NCBI GenBank assembly: GCA_902799985.1
Contig: CADCCR010000030.1
Location: 1 to 35,851 of the forward strand
DNA length: 35,851 nucleotides
DNA from: an uncultured Bacteroidales bacterium
GTDB taxonomy: Bacteria; Bacteroidota; Bacteroidia; Bacteroidales; Bacteroidaceae
Reading direction: 5' to 3'
Below are positions 18,311-26,765 of this stretch, in pieces. Within the stretch, counting starts at the first letter, position 1; each line of letters opens with the position of its first letter. Under the pieces are notes generated by a model. It had not been told where the DNA came from. It saw only the letters and a program-made list of their open reading frames with translations, and made no database searches. The position numbers were made by a program, and so were the translations under genes.

Positions 18311-19093
18311 CTACTTCATCGTCACTTTCGCCATGACGGGGAAGTGCGTGGAGGGCAAACGGCGCTTGTAGGTGCCGTCGGACTCCTTGTTGAAATAGCT
18401 GTATTGCAGCTGTCCGTATGCCCTGACGGTGACGTCCTTCGAGGCAAAAACGAAGTCGTAGCGGTCGGTGCCATGGTTGGCTGCAAGGTTGAAGTCGTTC
18501 TTCGTGCCATACTCCGCACTGACGATGGGGGCCTTGAAGCAGTCGTTGAACTTGCCCGTCAGACGGGTGTAGGGCGTCTTCGTCTCGCTGACCCCGAGGA
18601 AGCCGACGATGAAGCACGGCGCACCTTCGGCATTGAGCTCGGCGGCAGCACTGCGCACACGGGTCGCAGACGTGAGGGCGACGACCAAAGTGGTGGACAG
18701 ACACATGTTGAAGACGTAGAAGGTCCTTCCGTCCTTCCTCAGCTTGGCCCAGGAACAGGTGCTGCCCTCCGGCATGTCCTCGACGAGGCCGCATGTGTCG
18801 AGCTCCAGCGTCTGCTGGTAAAGGATGTCGCCGGCAAGGCTGTAGTTCGTCATGCGGAGGTTGAAGAACGACAGCTGCGTATCGTCTACCGACTGCAGGC
18901 CCAGCACGTCGGGCTGCTCGAAGTTGAACATATCGCAGATAGCGTTCCGGCGGTTTATCCACTTGTCGCCACCGTCGCCGTAGAGGCTCTCCTCGCTGGA
19001 CGAAGTGACGTAGAAGCTGCCGATGTAGAGGTCTTGTGCCGAAGCGCAAAGCACCATCACGAATGATATGATGAATAGAGCTGTGTCCTTCAT
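18311..19093 (-). CDS. EEP-fold protein lacking most catalytic residues (probable pseudoenzyme), secreted
   Basis: 260 residues with signal peptide MKDTALFIISFVMVLCASAQ. It aligns along its whole length with the endonuclease/exonuclease/phosphatase domain of the upstream gene, but the active-site positions are changed. TYN becomes SFY, QE becomes QS, NTHMDLD becomes NMCLSTT, GDYN becomes GFLG, IDH becomes YDF and SDH becomes STH. Only the last His and one Asp remain. The frame is intact and the fold-defining hydrophobic strands are kept, so it may have a binding role rather than be decaying. Its ATG overlaps the stop of the upstream gene by 4 nt (ATGA), indicating translational coupling. Substrate or partner is unknown. 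Confidence 0.8.
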   Translation of the reverse strand: MKDTALFIISFVMVLCASAQDLYIGSFYVTSSSEESLYGDGGDKWINRRNAICDMFNFEQPDVLGLQSVDDTQLSFFNLRMTNYSLAGDILYQQTLELDTCGLVEDMPEGSTCSWAKLRKDGRTFYVFNMCLSTTLVVALTSATRVRSAAAELNAEGAPCFIVGFLGVSETKTPYTRLTGKFNDCFKAPIVSAEYGTKNDFNLAANHGTDRYDFVFASKDVTVRAYGQLQYSYFNKESDGTYKRRLPSTHFPVMAKVTMK

Positions 19094-19137
19094 TTCAATA
19101 TGTATTTTTTGCCGTTGATGATGTAGAAACCCTTCCT

Positions 19138-19234
19138 TAATTGAACATTGACCATTGAAGATTGAACCTTACGGCCGGCCATGTCATATACGGCCTCACC
19201 ATTTTTAATTATTAATTTTTCATTCTTAATTTCA
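19138..19234. repeat. Two degenerate heptanucleotide tracts inside the EEP-GLUG C-terminal coding region
   Basis: On the minus strand TTCAATC/TTCAATG/GTCAATG/TTCAATT (19138-19169) encodes QSSMVNVQL. AGAATGA/AAAATTA/ATAATTA/AAAATGG (19200-19234) encodes KNEKLIIKNG. Both have a 7-bp period and both are read in frame. Confidence 0.7.
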
Positions 19235-19767
19235 TCAATGCCGGTGGAGGTGTCGTTGACATAAGCGTTGTCCCTGAGCAGCACCTGCAAATGGGTGGGG
19301 TCGAGCACGGGATAAGGATCGGCCTCAACCGCAGCGTCCGGGTCGGGAAGCGTCTGGTACCAGTTGATGACGGTCTGGTCGCCGTTCAGTCTGTAGCAGA
19401 CCTCTCCGCTGGCCAGCTGCTCGGCCGTGACGGCCGTGGCGCCTGTGGCTGAGCTGGCATCGGTGCCCGAGCCGAACGGAGGAATGCCGTTCGTGTTGTA
19501 ATAGAGATTGTCGGGAGGCGTCGTCATGGCCTTCAGCTGTCGGCCGATGAGCTGTCCGGCATAGGCAGGCTTGCCGCTCACGCTTCCCACATTGACGCAG
19601 TTGGCCATCTGGAAGCCTACGTAGTTCACGTAGCCAAGGATGCCGCCTGCGTTCGTCTCGGAGCCTGTGGTGCGCACCGAGCCATAGTTGATGGCATTCG
19701 TTATCTTGTTGCTGGTGCCGTCGGCGTAGCCCGCGATGCCGCCAATGGTGTTGGTACCGGCATCGGT

Positions 19768-19799
19768 GATCCTGCCCGAGAAGGATCCTGCCCGAGAAG
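19768..19799. repeat. Tandem duplication of a 16-bp unit
   Basis: GATCCTGCCCGAGAAG occurs at 19768-19783 and again at 19784-19799 with no mismatch. The length, 16, is not a multiple of three and alone accounts for the frameshift in the EEP-GLUG gene. Confidence 0.95.
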
Positions 19800-21237
19800 G
19801 AACATCTGTCCACCTTGCACCTGTTGAACAGCGACCCAGCGATGCCGCCGATGTGCTGTGTGTCGTCGTTTGCCTTGCCGGTGGTGAAGGTCAGCTCGGA
19901 GTGTACGTCGGAGATGGTCGTGCCGTCGGCATAGGCCACGGCTCCGTGGTCGGAATAGCCTTCGGAGATGGTGACGGTGCCGCCCACGTGGAAGTTCTTG
20001 ATGGTGGCGCCTTGGGTCTTGCCGAACAGTCCGGACAGCGACTTGCCGGTCTTGACGGCAAGGTCACGGATGGTGTGTCCCTGACCGTCGAACGTGCCGG
20101 TGAAGGGCTTGCTCTCCGTTCCTATCGGCAACCAGCTGGTCATGCCCTTCATGCTGATATCGGAGAGCAGGACAGCCTTCGCCGCTGTGTTCTGCGCGAA
20201 GCCTGCGATGCCGTTGACGATGAACGAAAAGGTCAGCAGCTCCTCGGGCGTGGAGAGCTGGTACACGCCGTCGACGACGGGTGGCAACTCTGTGGGTATG
20301 TTCAGGGTCTCAGGCCCTCTGATAGTGAGCTTGGCTATCACGGGGCTGTGGTCGGAGTAGGCGCGTTCGTGGTAGTCGGCCGTGCCGGATGTGGAATAGT
20401 AGCAGGGATTGAGCACACCATAATGCTCGACGTTGAAGGCACGGGTCACAAAGATGTGGTCGATGCGCCGCAGCTCACTGCTGACCGTGCTGTAGTTGTT
20501 GGCGTTGAAGCCCGGGCAGGTGCCGTTCGTCATGAACTTCTGTTTGGCGCGATGGAAGCTGTCGTAGAGGAAACCGGAGTTGTAGAAGAGCTTGTAGGCA
20601 TCGCCGGTCTGCACGGCATTGTAGTCGCCGGAGACGATGACGGGGGCCGTCGTGCTGGCTATCTCCTGTATCTTCTGCTTGATGAGGTAGTAGGATTGCT
20701 GCCGGTTCGTCTCGTCGAGGTCCATGTGTGTGTTGAAATGATAGATGACCGAGCCAGTGGCTTTGTCGAGGAACTTGCCCCACGTGCAGATACGTTTGTA
20801 CGATGTGCCGCCGCCTTTGCTCGGGAAGCCCTTCGAAGCCTTGTAGGGTGTGTCGCTCAACCAGAAGTCGCCGTGGTCGAGAAGTATCATGCGCTCCGTG
20901 CGGTAGAAGATGGCGGAGTACTCGCCGCCGGTGGTACCGTTGTCGCGCCCCACACCGATGTAGGCATAGCCCTTCAGCCCGTTGGCCATGTCGGTCATCT
21001 GTGCATTCAGGGCTTCCTGCACCCCAAGCAGGTCGGGCTGCTGGAAGTTCATGAGGTTGATGAGGTAGGTACGACGGGTATTCCAACCGTTGCCTGCATC
21101 GGTGTCGCCGTTGTTCTTGTACCGAACGTTGTAGGTGCACACCACAAGTTCCTGGGCTTGTACTGCAAGGGCGGCCAGCAGCACAAGAAGCAGGTAAGAC
21201 AATCGTGTTTTCATAGTCGGATTCTTTTAGCTACTTC

Positions 21238-22215
21238 TTAGATGCTCAGTTCGTTGAGCACCTTGATGAGTCGTTTGTCGAAGCGTTTGTCGGTGCGGAT
21301 GCACTCGCTGAAGGGCACGTAGACGATGTCGTCCATGCGGTAGCCTATCATCACATTGCGCTGCCCCTGCATGATGGCTTCGATGGCGCCGGCACCCATG
21401 CAGCTGGCCAGGATGCGGTCGTGGGCCGAGGGCGAGCCGCCGCGCTGCAGGTGACCGAGGATGGAGACGCGGACATCGAACTCCGGAAATTCCTTCTTCA
21501 CGCGGTCGGCATAGTAGAGAGCGCCGCATTGGGGACTCTCAGAGACGATGACGATGCACGACTTCTTCGACTTGCGGATGCCTCGGCTCATGAACTCTGC
21601 CAGCTGGTCCACGTCGGTCGTCTCCTCGGGCACAATGGCGGCTTCTGCACCACAGGCAATGGCACAGTTCTGCGCCAGGAAGCCTGCGTCGCGCCCCATT
21701 ACTTCGACGAAGAAGATGCGCTCGTGCGAGTTGGCCGTATCGCGGATGCGGTCCACACACTCCATGATGGTGTTCATCGTGGTGTCGTAGCCGATGGTGG
21801 CATCGGTGCCGTAGAGGTCGTTGTCGATGGTGCCGGGCAGTCCGATGACGGGGAAGTCGAACTCCACGCCGAACCTCCAAGCGCCCGTCAGCGAGCCGTT
21901 GCCGCCGATGACGACCAGCGCGTCAATCTCTTCCTTACGGCAGGTCTCGTAGGCCTTCTTCATGCCCTCCTCGGTCATGAACTCCTTGCAGCGAGCGGTC
22001 TTCAGGATAGTGCCTCCGCGGGTGATGATGCCGCTCACGTCCTCGGTGGTGAAGGTCTTGACCTCGCCGTTGATGAGTCCTTCGTAGCCACGGTAAATGC
22101 CTTTTATGTTGAAACCATTGCAAATGCCTGCACGCGTCACGGCGCGGATGGCTGCATTCATGCCGGGAGCATCGCCGCCAGAGGTCAGGATGCCTATTGT
22201 CTTAATCTTGCCCAT
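21238..22215 (-). CDS. pfkA: 6-phosphofructokinase, ATP-type
   Basis: A 325-residue glycolytic enzyme that phosphorylates fructose 6-phosphate to fructose 1,6-bisphosphate. It shows the N-terminal nucleotide loop [24 protein letters not shown], the catalytic PGTIDND motif, MGRDAGFLA and [10 protein letters not shown]. The ATP/PPi-discriminating motif reads GGNGS. The Gly after Asn is the ATP-type residue (PPi enzymes have GGDD), but the usual Asp of GGDGS is Asn here. The length matches bacterial PfkA. It has a TAnnTTTG promoter and is followed after 23 nt by the EEP-GLUG gene, so a housekeeping gene appears to drive two exported-protein genes. Confidence 0.95.
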   Translation of the reverse strand: MGKIKTIGILTSGGDAPGMNAAIRAVTRAGICNGFNIKGIYRGYEGLINGEVKTFTTEDVSGIITRGGTILKTARCKEFMTEEGMKKAYETCRKEEIDALVVIGGNGSLTGAWRFGVEFDFPVIGLPGTIDNDLYGTDATIGYDTTMNTIMECVDRIRDTANSHERIFFVEVMGRDAGFLAQNCAIACGAEAAIVPEETTDVDQLAEFMSRGIRKSKKSCIVIVSESPQCGALYYADRVKKEFPEFDVRVSILGHLQRGGSPSAHDRILASCMGAGAIEAIMQGQRNVMIGYRMDDIVYVPFSECIRTDKRFDKRLIKVLNELSI

Positions 22216-22256
22216 GTTCGTATATGTTTAAGTTAGTTTCGTACTGTTTCTGCATG

Positions 22257-22264
22257 CAAATTTA
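22257..22264 (-). promoter_or_regulatory. Bacteroidetes -7 box for pfkA
   Basis: The minus strand reads TAAATTTG, matching TAnnTTTG, 41 nt upstream of the pfkA ATG. Confidence 0.6.
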
Positions 22265-22311
22265 GAAAGAATCCGTAGAACGACAAAGAATTTCCTTGCC
22301 TATCTTTTGAT

Positions 22312-22407
22312 ATCGGCCTGTTTTTCGTTCCAATCGGCCTGTTAGGTTACTCAAGTCTCCTCGTGTCGTATCCTCGCGACCGATTGTCGTATCCTCGCGA
22401 CCGATTG
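22312..22407. repeat. Two 21-bp tandem duplications between the patatin gene and pfkA
   Basis: ATCGGCCTGTT recurs at 22312 and 22333, and GTCGTATCCTCGCGACCGAT recurs perfectly at 22365 and 22386. Both spacings are 21 bp. The second ends 4 bp before the patatin stop codon at 22411. CGATT/AATCG words recur between the two. No coding potential. Confidence 0.85.
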
Positions 22408-22410
22408 GGA

Positions 22411-24648
22411 TTAGAATTCGTATCCCAGGTTCAGGAAGAAGTAGGGCTTCTTGGTGTGGTTGCTATAGCCGAGACTTGCACCCACAGGGCCGAAGATGGT
22501 GTTGTAGTAGTAGGCTAACTGTCCGCCGAGGAGTGTGCGGTGGTCGAAGAATTCCTTCGGCTTGTCGGCCTGCTGGCCTGCGGCGAGGCGGAACAGCACA
22601 TAGTGGTTCTTGCCGATGCGATACTGGGTCTGTATCTGTGCGGCGACGAACTGCTTCCGCACATGTTCCATGTTGCCGATGCCGGCGAAGGGCATCTGCT
22701 GCTCAATGTAATGACCGAACCATTCGCCGCCGATAGTGTTGCCTCCGAAGGAGGGAATCACGTCGCCGAAGAGCAGACGGCCGTATACCATGGGCTGCAG
22801 CGTGAAGCGCTCGCCGAAGGTGAACGACATGCGCCAACTGGCTTTGATGTCGCTCATGCCGGCCTTGCCGTTGAGCTTCACGAAATTGTCGGTATAGTAG
22901 GCATATTCAGCCTTGAAGCGCGTACCGCGAGTGGGGAATATCCAGTTGTCCTCGCTGATGTAGTTTGCCTGGATGCGGTAGCTGTAGTAATGGTCGTCGT
23001 TGAGGGGCACCGGATTGTCCAGTCTGTCGGACACCAGCCTGTCGCGATACGTCACGTAGTCCCAGCGCAGTCCCATCTGCAGATTGAAGTGTCGGAAGTC
23101 ATTATTGAAGGGAATGAGGTTCACCTGGTGCTGATGATAGAGGATGCTGTAGTTGCGGTCGCCTCTGTCATAGATGTCTATGTCGTTGCGCCGGAAGGTG
23201 TAGTCCACCGTGGGCCGCGTGAAGCTGCGGGGATGTATGGTCCAGGCGCCGCGCACCATCATGCGCTTTCCCAGGCGCACCGTCAAGTCGGCATTCATGG
23301 GAGTGGCTGTCTTCATGGGAACTTCGGCACTCACCTGGAGCGAAGCGTGCTCTTCGAGGTCGTAGCGCATGCCTGCATGCAGCTGGACCATCTTGCGGTT
23401 GCCTGCTGAGATGATGACGCGCACACCGTCGTCGTCGGGCACGAAGTGGCAATCGGCAGTCTGGTAGAAGAGGTCGATGCGCATGCTGGTGGTGATTTGC
23501 TGTGCCAGGCCGGCATCGATGCTGTCCCTCTTGTGCAGGTTGAACTTATTGCGGATGAATTCCTCGGCCTGCGGCGTCATGTTCTCGAAGGTGTAGCCCG
23601 TGACGTGCCGCATCTCGGTCATGGCCTGCGGACGCAAGGGCTGCAGGATGATGGGATGGAAGTTCTCGTCGATGCCGATGCGCTGCTTCAGGGCGATGAT
23701 GTCGTCCCAGTGGCGCATGGCCTCCTCCTCGCCGCGGCGGATGAGGGTGTCGATGGCGGCTGCGGAGAAGCTGGCTGAGCCGTAGCCCTTCGTGTCAACC
23801 TGCATGTGCAGGTCGGTGATGGCAAGGTTCTCATCGACCTTGTTCTTACAGTTCACGTCGACTATCTGGCTGATGATGCTCATCGTGCCGCCCATGTCAT
23901 CGGCTGCCTTCGGAGCGCCCTGCACGGTGACGCCGATGATGACGTCGGCTCCCATCTCACGGGCTATGTCGGCCGGATAGTTGTTCTTCAGGCCGCCGTC
24001 CACCAGCACCATGTCGCCGAGCCGGACGGGTGCGAAGGCTGCGGGGATGGACATGGAGGCGCGCATGGCCTGCGGCAGTCGTCCGCTGTGAAAGTCCACT
24101 TCGCTGTTGTCGATGATGTTTGTCGCCACGCAGGCGAAGGGAATGGGCAGGTCCTTCGAGAAGTCGAGCGAATCGGTGTAGCCGGTGCAGATTTGCTGGA
24201 ACAGCTCGGCCAGGTTCTTGCCCTTGATGAGGCCGCCTCCCGTCGTCTCGTGCTTACCGATGGACAGACCGGTGGTAAAGATGTAGGTATACTGCTTCAG
24301 GCGGTCGCGGAGGCTCTGGTTGTTCAAGTTCTCCTTGTCGCTGATGACGTAGCTCCAGTCCTGCGCACGGGCCACAGAGTCGAGTGCGTGGGCATTGTAG
24401 CCGATGGCGTAGAGACCGCCGATGATGCTGCCCATCGACGTGCCAGTGACGATGTCGATGGGGATGCCGGCCTTCTCCAGCACCTTCAGTACACCGATGT
24501 GCGCCATGCCTTTCGCGCCGCCGCCGCTGAGCACGACAGCCACTCGTTTCCTATCGCTGCGCACACGGTCCTCCTGTGTGTTCTCCTGTGCGTTCACTGT
24601 GCCAGCTGTCATCAGCACGGCAGCAAGTATCAGTAACAATCTTTTCAT
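22411..24648 (-). CDS. Patatin-like phospholipase with a C-terminal beta-barrel (PlpD/type Vd-like)
   Basis: 745 residues with signal peptide MKRLLLILAAVLMTAGTVNAQ. The patatin domain (about 36-310) has the oxyanion loop GGGAKG, the nucleophile S71 in GTSMG and the catalytic D217 in DGGL, so a Ser-Asp dyad hydrolase is predicted. A POTRA-like segment (about 345-420) leads into a 16-strand-type barrel ending in the aromatic FFLNLGYEF, as in Omp85-type outer-membrane proteins. Size and order match PlpD-like type Vd autotransporters, in which the barrel exports the lipase. The substrate (probably phospholipids) and whether the passenger is released cannot be told from sequence. It has its own promoter box; the 22-bp array lies upstream. 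Confidence 0.9.
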   Translation of the reverse strand: MKRLLLILAAVLMTAGTVNAQENTQEDRVRSDRKRVAVVLSGGGAKGMAHIGVLKVLEKAGIPIDIVTGTSMGSIIGGLYAIGYNAHALDSVARAQDWSYVISDKENLNNQSLRDRLKQYTYIFTTGLSIGKHETTGGGLIKGKNLAELFQQICTGYTDSLDFSKDLPIPFACVATNIIDNSEVDFHSGRLPQAMRASMSIPAAFAPVRLGDMVLVDGGLKNNYPADIAREMGADVIIGVTVQGAPKAADDMGGTMSIISQIVDVNCKNKVDENLAITDLHMQVDTKGYGSASFSAAAIDTLIRRGEEEAMRHWDDIIALKQRIGIDENFHPIILQPLRPQAMTEMRHVTGYTFENMTPQAEEFIRNKFNLHKRDSIDAGLAQQITTSMRIDLFYQTADCHFVPDDDGVRVIISAGNRKMVQLHAGMRYDLEEHASLQVSAEVPMKTATPMNADLTVRLGKRMMVRGAWTIHPRSFTRPTVDYTFRRNDIDIYDRGDRNYSILYHQHQVNLIPFNNDFRHFNLQMGLRWDYVTYRDRLVSDRLDNPVPLNDDHYYSYRIQANYISEDNWIFPTRGTRFKAEYAYYTDNFVKLNGKAGMSDIKASWRMSFTFGERFTLQPMVYGRLLFGDVIPSFGGNTIGGEWFGHYIEQQMPFAGIGNMEHVRKQFVAAQIQTQYRIGKNHYVLFRLAAGQQADKPKEFFDHRTLLGGQLAYYYNTIFGPVGASLGYSNHTKKPYFFLNLGYEF

Positions 24649-24665
24649 TATACCTTATTTTGACG

Positions 24666-24673
24666 CAAAGTTA
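24666..24673 (-). promoter_or_regulatory. Bacteroidetes -7 box for the patatin gene
   Basis: The minus strand reads TAACTTTG (TAnnTTTG), 17 nt upstream of the ATG at 24648. Confidence 0.65.
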
Positions 24674-24825
24674 CGAAAAAATATCCGAAACTGCCCGTTC
24701 TTCTTTCCATGGAATGTTTTCTTTATGACTGATTTCCCCAAAATAGCTCGGTTTTCTTGGCTAAATACATCGTAATGGAGCTAACTTTTGCATGAAAAAG
24801 CACAGATAAGGCCTCCGAACGGCCT

Positions 24826-25025
24826 GCGCTTCCAAAATAACCGCAGGGCGCTTCCGAAATAAGCGCGAGGCGCTTCCGAAATAAGCACAGGGCGCTTCCA
24901 AAATAAGCACGGGGCGCTTCCGGAATAAGCGCGGGGCGCTTCCGAAATAAGCACAGGGCGCTTCCGAAATAAGCACGGGGCGCTTCCGAAATAAGCACGG
25001 GGCGCTTCCGAAATAAGCACGGGGG
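24826..25025 (-). repeat. 22-bp tandem array, family A (nine units)
   Basis: GCTT of successive units falls at 24828, 24850, 24872, 24894, 24916, 24938, 24960, 24982 and 25004. On the minus strand each is near GTGCTTATTTCGGAAGCGC plus a spacer. It lies between rnhB and the patatin gene, both minus strand, about 150 bp upstream of the patatin promoter. ORFs seen here in all frames are an effect of the repeat. Confidence 0.9.
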
Positions 25026-25032
25026 GATTCAT

Positions 25033-25178
25033 GTAACGTTCTGTCGGATTTGCAATCCGACAGCATTGAATATAAGCATTTGCAATGCGAAAGGAAGAAT
25101 TGCGGGATTGCAAATCCCTATATTCTCTACGTGCGGATTGCAAATCCGCACGAACGGAAGTCAAATCCGCACGAACGG
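25033..25178 (-). repeat. Composite palindrome module, copy 3 (inverted)
   Basis: Read on the minus strand it has the same order as the copies at 8474 and 8665: GCGGATTTGCAATCCGC, ATATAGGGATTTGCAATCCC, GCATTGCAAATGC, GTCGGATTGCAAATCCGAC and GAACGTTAC. The CCGTTCGTGCGGATTTG flank is partly duplicated at its start. A family-A array abuts one side and a GAAGCGCC remnant the other, as at the other two copies. Confidence 0.85.
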
Positions 25179-25257
25179 CGCTTCGGGAACCAGGGGTCGG
25201 CGAAAAACTAAGGTCTGGAGGGGTTCTCCGAAACAAGTGCGTGAGGAACAGGCGGTC

Positions 25258-25911
25258 TTAATGCGTGTCGAAGTCGAACTCCAACTGCGGAGAGCCGAGC
25301 AGGTTGAAGGTCATGCGGTGGTAGGGCGTAGTGCCATGCTCGCGAATGGCCTGCCGGTGGGCAGGGGACGGATAGCCCTTGTTGCTGTCCCAGCGGTAGA
25401 CGGGATATTCCTGATGCAGCTGCTTCATGTAGTCGTCGCGGTAGGTCTTGGCCAGAATGCTGGCCGCTGCGATGCTCATGTACTTGCCGTCGCCCTTGAC
25501 GATGGTGGTGTAGGGCAAAGCCTCCCCTCGTCCCCCTCCCGAAAGAGGCGGTGCATAGGGCGTGAAGCGGTTGCCGTCGACGATGACTTCCTCGGGCCGC
25601 AGCTTGAGTCCGTCCAGGGCGCGGTGCATGGCCAGGATGCTGGCACGCAAGATGTTTATGCGGTCTATCTCCTCGTTCGTGACGATGCCCACAGCCCAAG
25701 CCAATGCCTCGCGTTCGATGACTTCACGCAGGGCATAGCGTTTCTTCTCGCTGAGTTGCTTGGAGTCGTTCAGCATTGACCATTGATCATCGTCCGCTGA
25801 CCATTGGGGCAGGATGACGGCTGCGGCAAAGACCGGTCCGGCCAGACAACCGCGCCCGGCCTCATCGCATCCGGCTTCAATGACATCTTTATGATAAAAA
25901 GGCTGTAGCAT
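25258..25911 (-). CDS. rnhB: Ribonuclease HII
   Basis: 217 residues. The enzyme nicks RNA in RNA-DNA hybrids, including single ribonucleotides. The metal-binding acidic residues are present in GCDEAGRG (D16, E17), in VDGN and in the [14 protein letters not shown] region. Two short stretches are longer than expected. [11 protein letters not shown], after AVILP, is coded by a 7-bp-period tract (25772-25808). [13 protein letters not shown], between VDGNRFTPY and [10 protein letters not shown], is coded by a C-rich imperfect palindrome (25521-25551). Both are in frame and in surface loops, so activity may be retained. It is the last gene of a run with three glycosyltransferases, 74 nt after the GT2 gene. 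Confidence 0.93.
   Translation of the reverse strand: MLQPFYHKDVIEAGCDEAGRGCLAGPVFAAAVILPQWSADDDQWSMLNDSKQLSEKKRYALREVIEREALAWAVGIVTNEEIDRINILRASILAMHRALDGLKLRPEEVIVDGNRFTPYAPPLSGGGRGEALPYTTIVKGDGKYMSIAAASILAKTYRDDYMKQLHQEYPVYRWDSNKGYPSPAHRQAIREHGTTPYHRMTFNLLGSPQLEFDFDTH
25521..25551. repeat. C-rich palindromic insert inside rnhB
   Basis: CCTCCCCTCGTCCCCCTCCC followed by GAAAGAGGCGG can fold with CCTC/GAGG-type arms. It encodes the extra [11 protein letters not shown] residues. A similar CCCTCTCTGGAGAGGG hairpin occurs at 8988-9003 between genes. Confidence 0.5.
25772..25808. repeat. Heptanucleotide tract inside rnhB
   Basis: The minus strand reads ATGGTCA/GCGGACG/ATGATCA/ATGGTCA/ATGCTGA, a 7-bp period. 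It encodes the [12 protein letters not shown] stretch. The same ATGGTCA/ATTGACC words occur in the tract at 19138. Confidence 0.6.
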
Positions 25912-25985
25912 AATACATCTTTGTTCTCTAATCCCAGACCCTCTTTTCCTACCCTTCCCTCTCTATGGGGAAGGACTATCTCTTC

Positions 25986-26765
25986 TTATCTCATAAACAC
26001 CGCTCTCAGCACGAACCAGCAGTGCCGGAGGATGGTGGTGGGCAAGCCATAGTAGTGCGCCATGATGCGGAAGCGTTCAAGCAGCGAGGCGCGATGGTTG
26101 CGTGTCGTCATGCCTTCGTTGAGGTAATCGGTCAGGACAAGATGGGTGTTGACTATCTTGATGCGGCGACGCGAGGCACGGCGGATGAGGCGGATGCACC
26201 AGTCGAAGTCGCCGGAGAAGCGGTAACGGAGGTCGTAGGGTTCCTGTTTCGCCAGGTCGGTCCGCACATAGAACGACTGGTGGCAGACGAGCATGCCGTT
26301 CAGGAAGCTGTCGGGCTTGAGTTCCTCGGGAGGCGTCAGGCGGCGGCGGCGCAGGAAGCGTCCGCTGTCGTCCACCAAATGTGTGTCGCCATAGAGGATG
26401 GCCGGATTGCGATGGCCGCCTTTCATCCACTGCGACTTCTGCACCAAAGCGGTGATGGTGTCGCTGCTGTGCAGGCAATCGCCAGCGTTGAGGAAGACGA
26501 TGTAGTCGCCCGTGGCATTGAGCAGCGCCTTGTTCATGGCATCGTAGAGTCCCTCGTCGGGTTCGCACACGAGGCGTATGTTGTGGCGAGCCTGGTTCTC
26601 CTCCACGTAGCGCTGCACGAGCGACAAGGTGTGGTCGGTGGAGCATCCGTCGATGATGAGGTGTTCGATGCGTGCATAGTCCTGCGACGCAACGCTCTTC
26701 AAAGTTCGCTCCAACGTTGCTTCCGCATTATAGGTGACTGTTGCTATGGTAATAAGAGGCTTCAA
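25986..26765 (-). CDS. Glycosyltransferase family 2
   Basis: About 259 residues with the GT-A fold signatures of family 2: KPLITIATVTYNAE at the N-terminus, HLIIDGCSTDHT (nucleotide-binding DG.STD), EPDEGLYDAMNKAL and the DXD-like FLNAGD. It would add a sugar from a nucleotide donor to a surface polysaccharide or lipid acceptor. The start is uncertain. There is no ATG before the first strand. The frame is open to a TTG at 26804, but those 13 codons are a 7-bp-period tract (TTCAACT/TTCAAAT...), so I place the start at the TTG just before KPLITI. It is preceded by the GT4 gene after a telomere-like tract and followed by rnhB. Confidence 0.85.
   Translation of the reverse strand: MKPLITIATVTYNAEATLERTLKSVASQDYARIEHLIIDGCSTDHTLSLVQRYVEENQARHNIRLVCEPDEGLYDAMNKALLNATGDYIVFLNAGDCLHSSDTITALVQKSQWMKGGHRNPAILYGDTHLVDDSGRFLRRRRLTPPEELKPDSFLNGMLVCHQSFYVRTDLAKQEPYDLRYRFSGDFDWCIRLIRRASRRRIKIVNTHLVLTDYLNEGMTTRNHRASLLERFRIMAHYYGLPTTILRHCWFVLRAVFMR

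Larger units (their letters stand above)
19090..21214 (-). pseudogene. EEP-family phosphatase/nuclease fused to GLUG repeats, frameshifted by a 16-bp duplication
   Basis: The 5' part (21214 to about 19800) encodes a signal peptide (MKTRLSYLLLVLLAALAVQAQ) and a complete EEP domain: CTYNVRY with N29, GVQEA with E67, FNTHMDLDE, SGDYN, RIDHIF and SDHSPVIAKL. GLUG turns follow (FDGQGHTI, GLFGK, GGIAGS). At 19768-19799 a 16-bp unit is present twice, which shifts the frame. Removing one copy restores a continuous frame, CSFSGRITDAGTNTIGGIAG and on, joining the 3' part at 19090-19677. The restored protein would be about 702 residues and ends YDMAGRKV...GFYIINGKKYILK. As written, the 5' frame runs out of phase to 19325 (629 residues). 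It starts 23 nt after pfkA and overlaps the EEP-like gene, so the three are likely one operon. Confidence 0.88.

Noticed and set aside
24826..25025. CRISPR array
   Set aside because: Units are contiguous at 22 bp with no unique spacers, and no cas genes are present.
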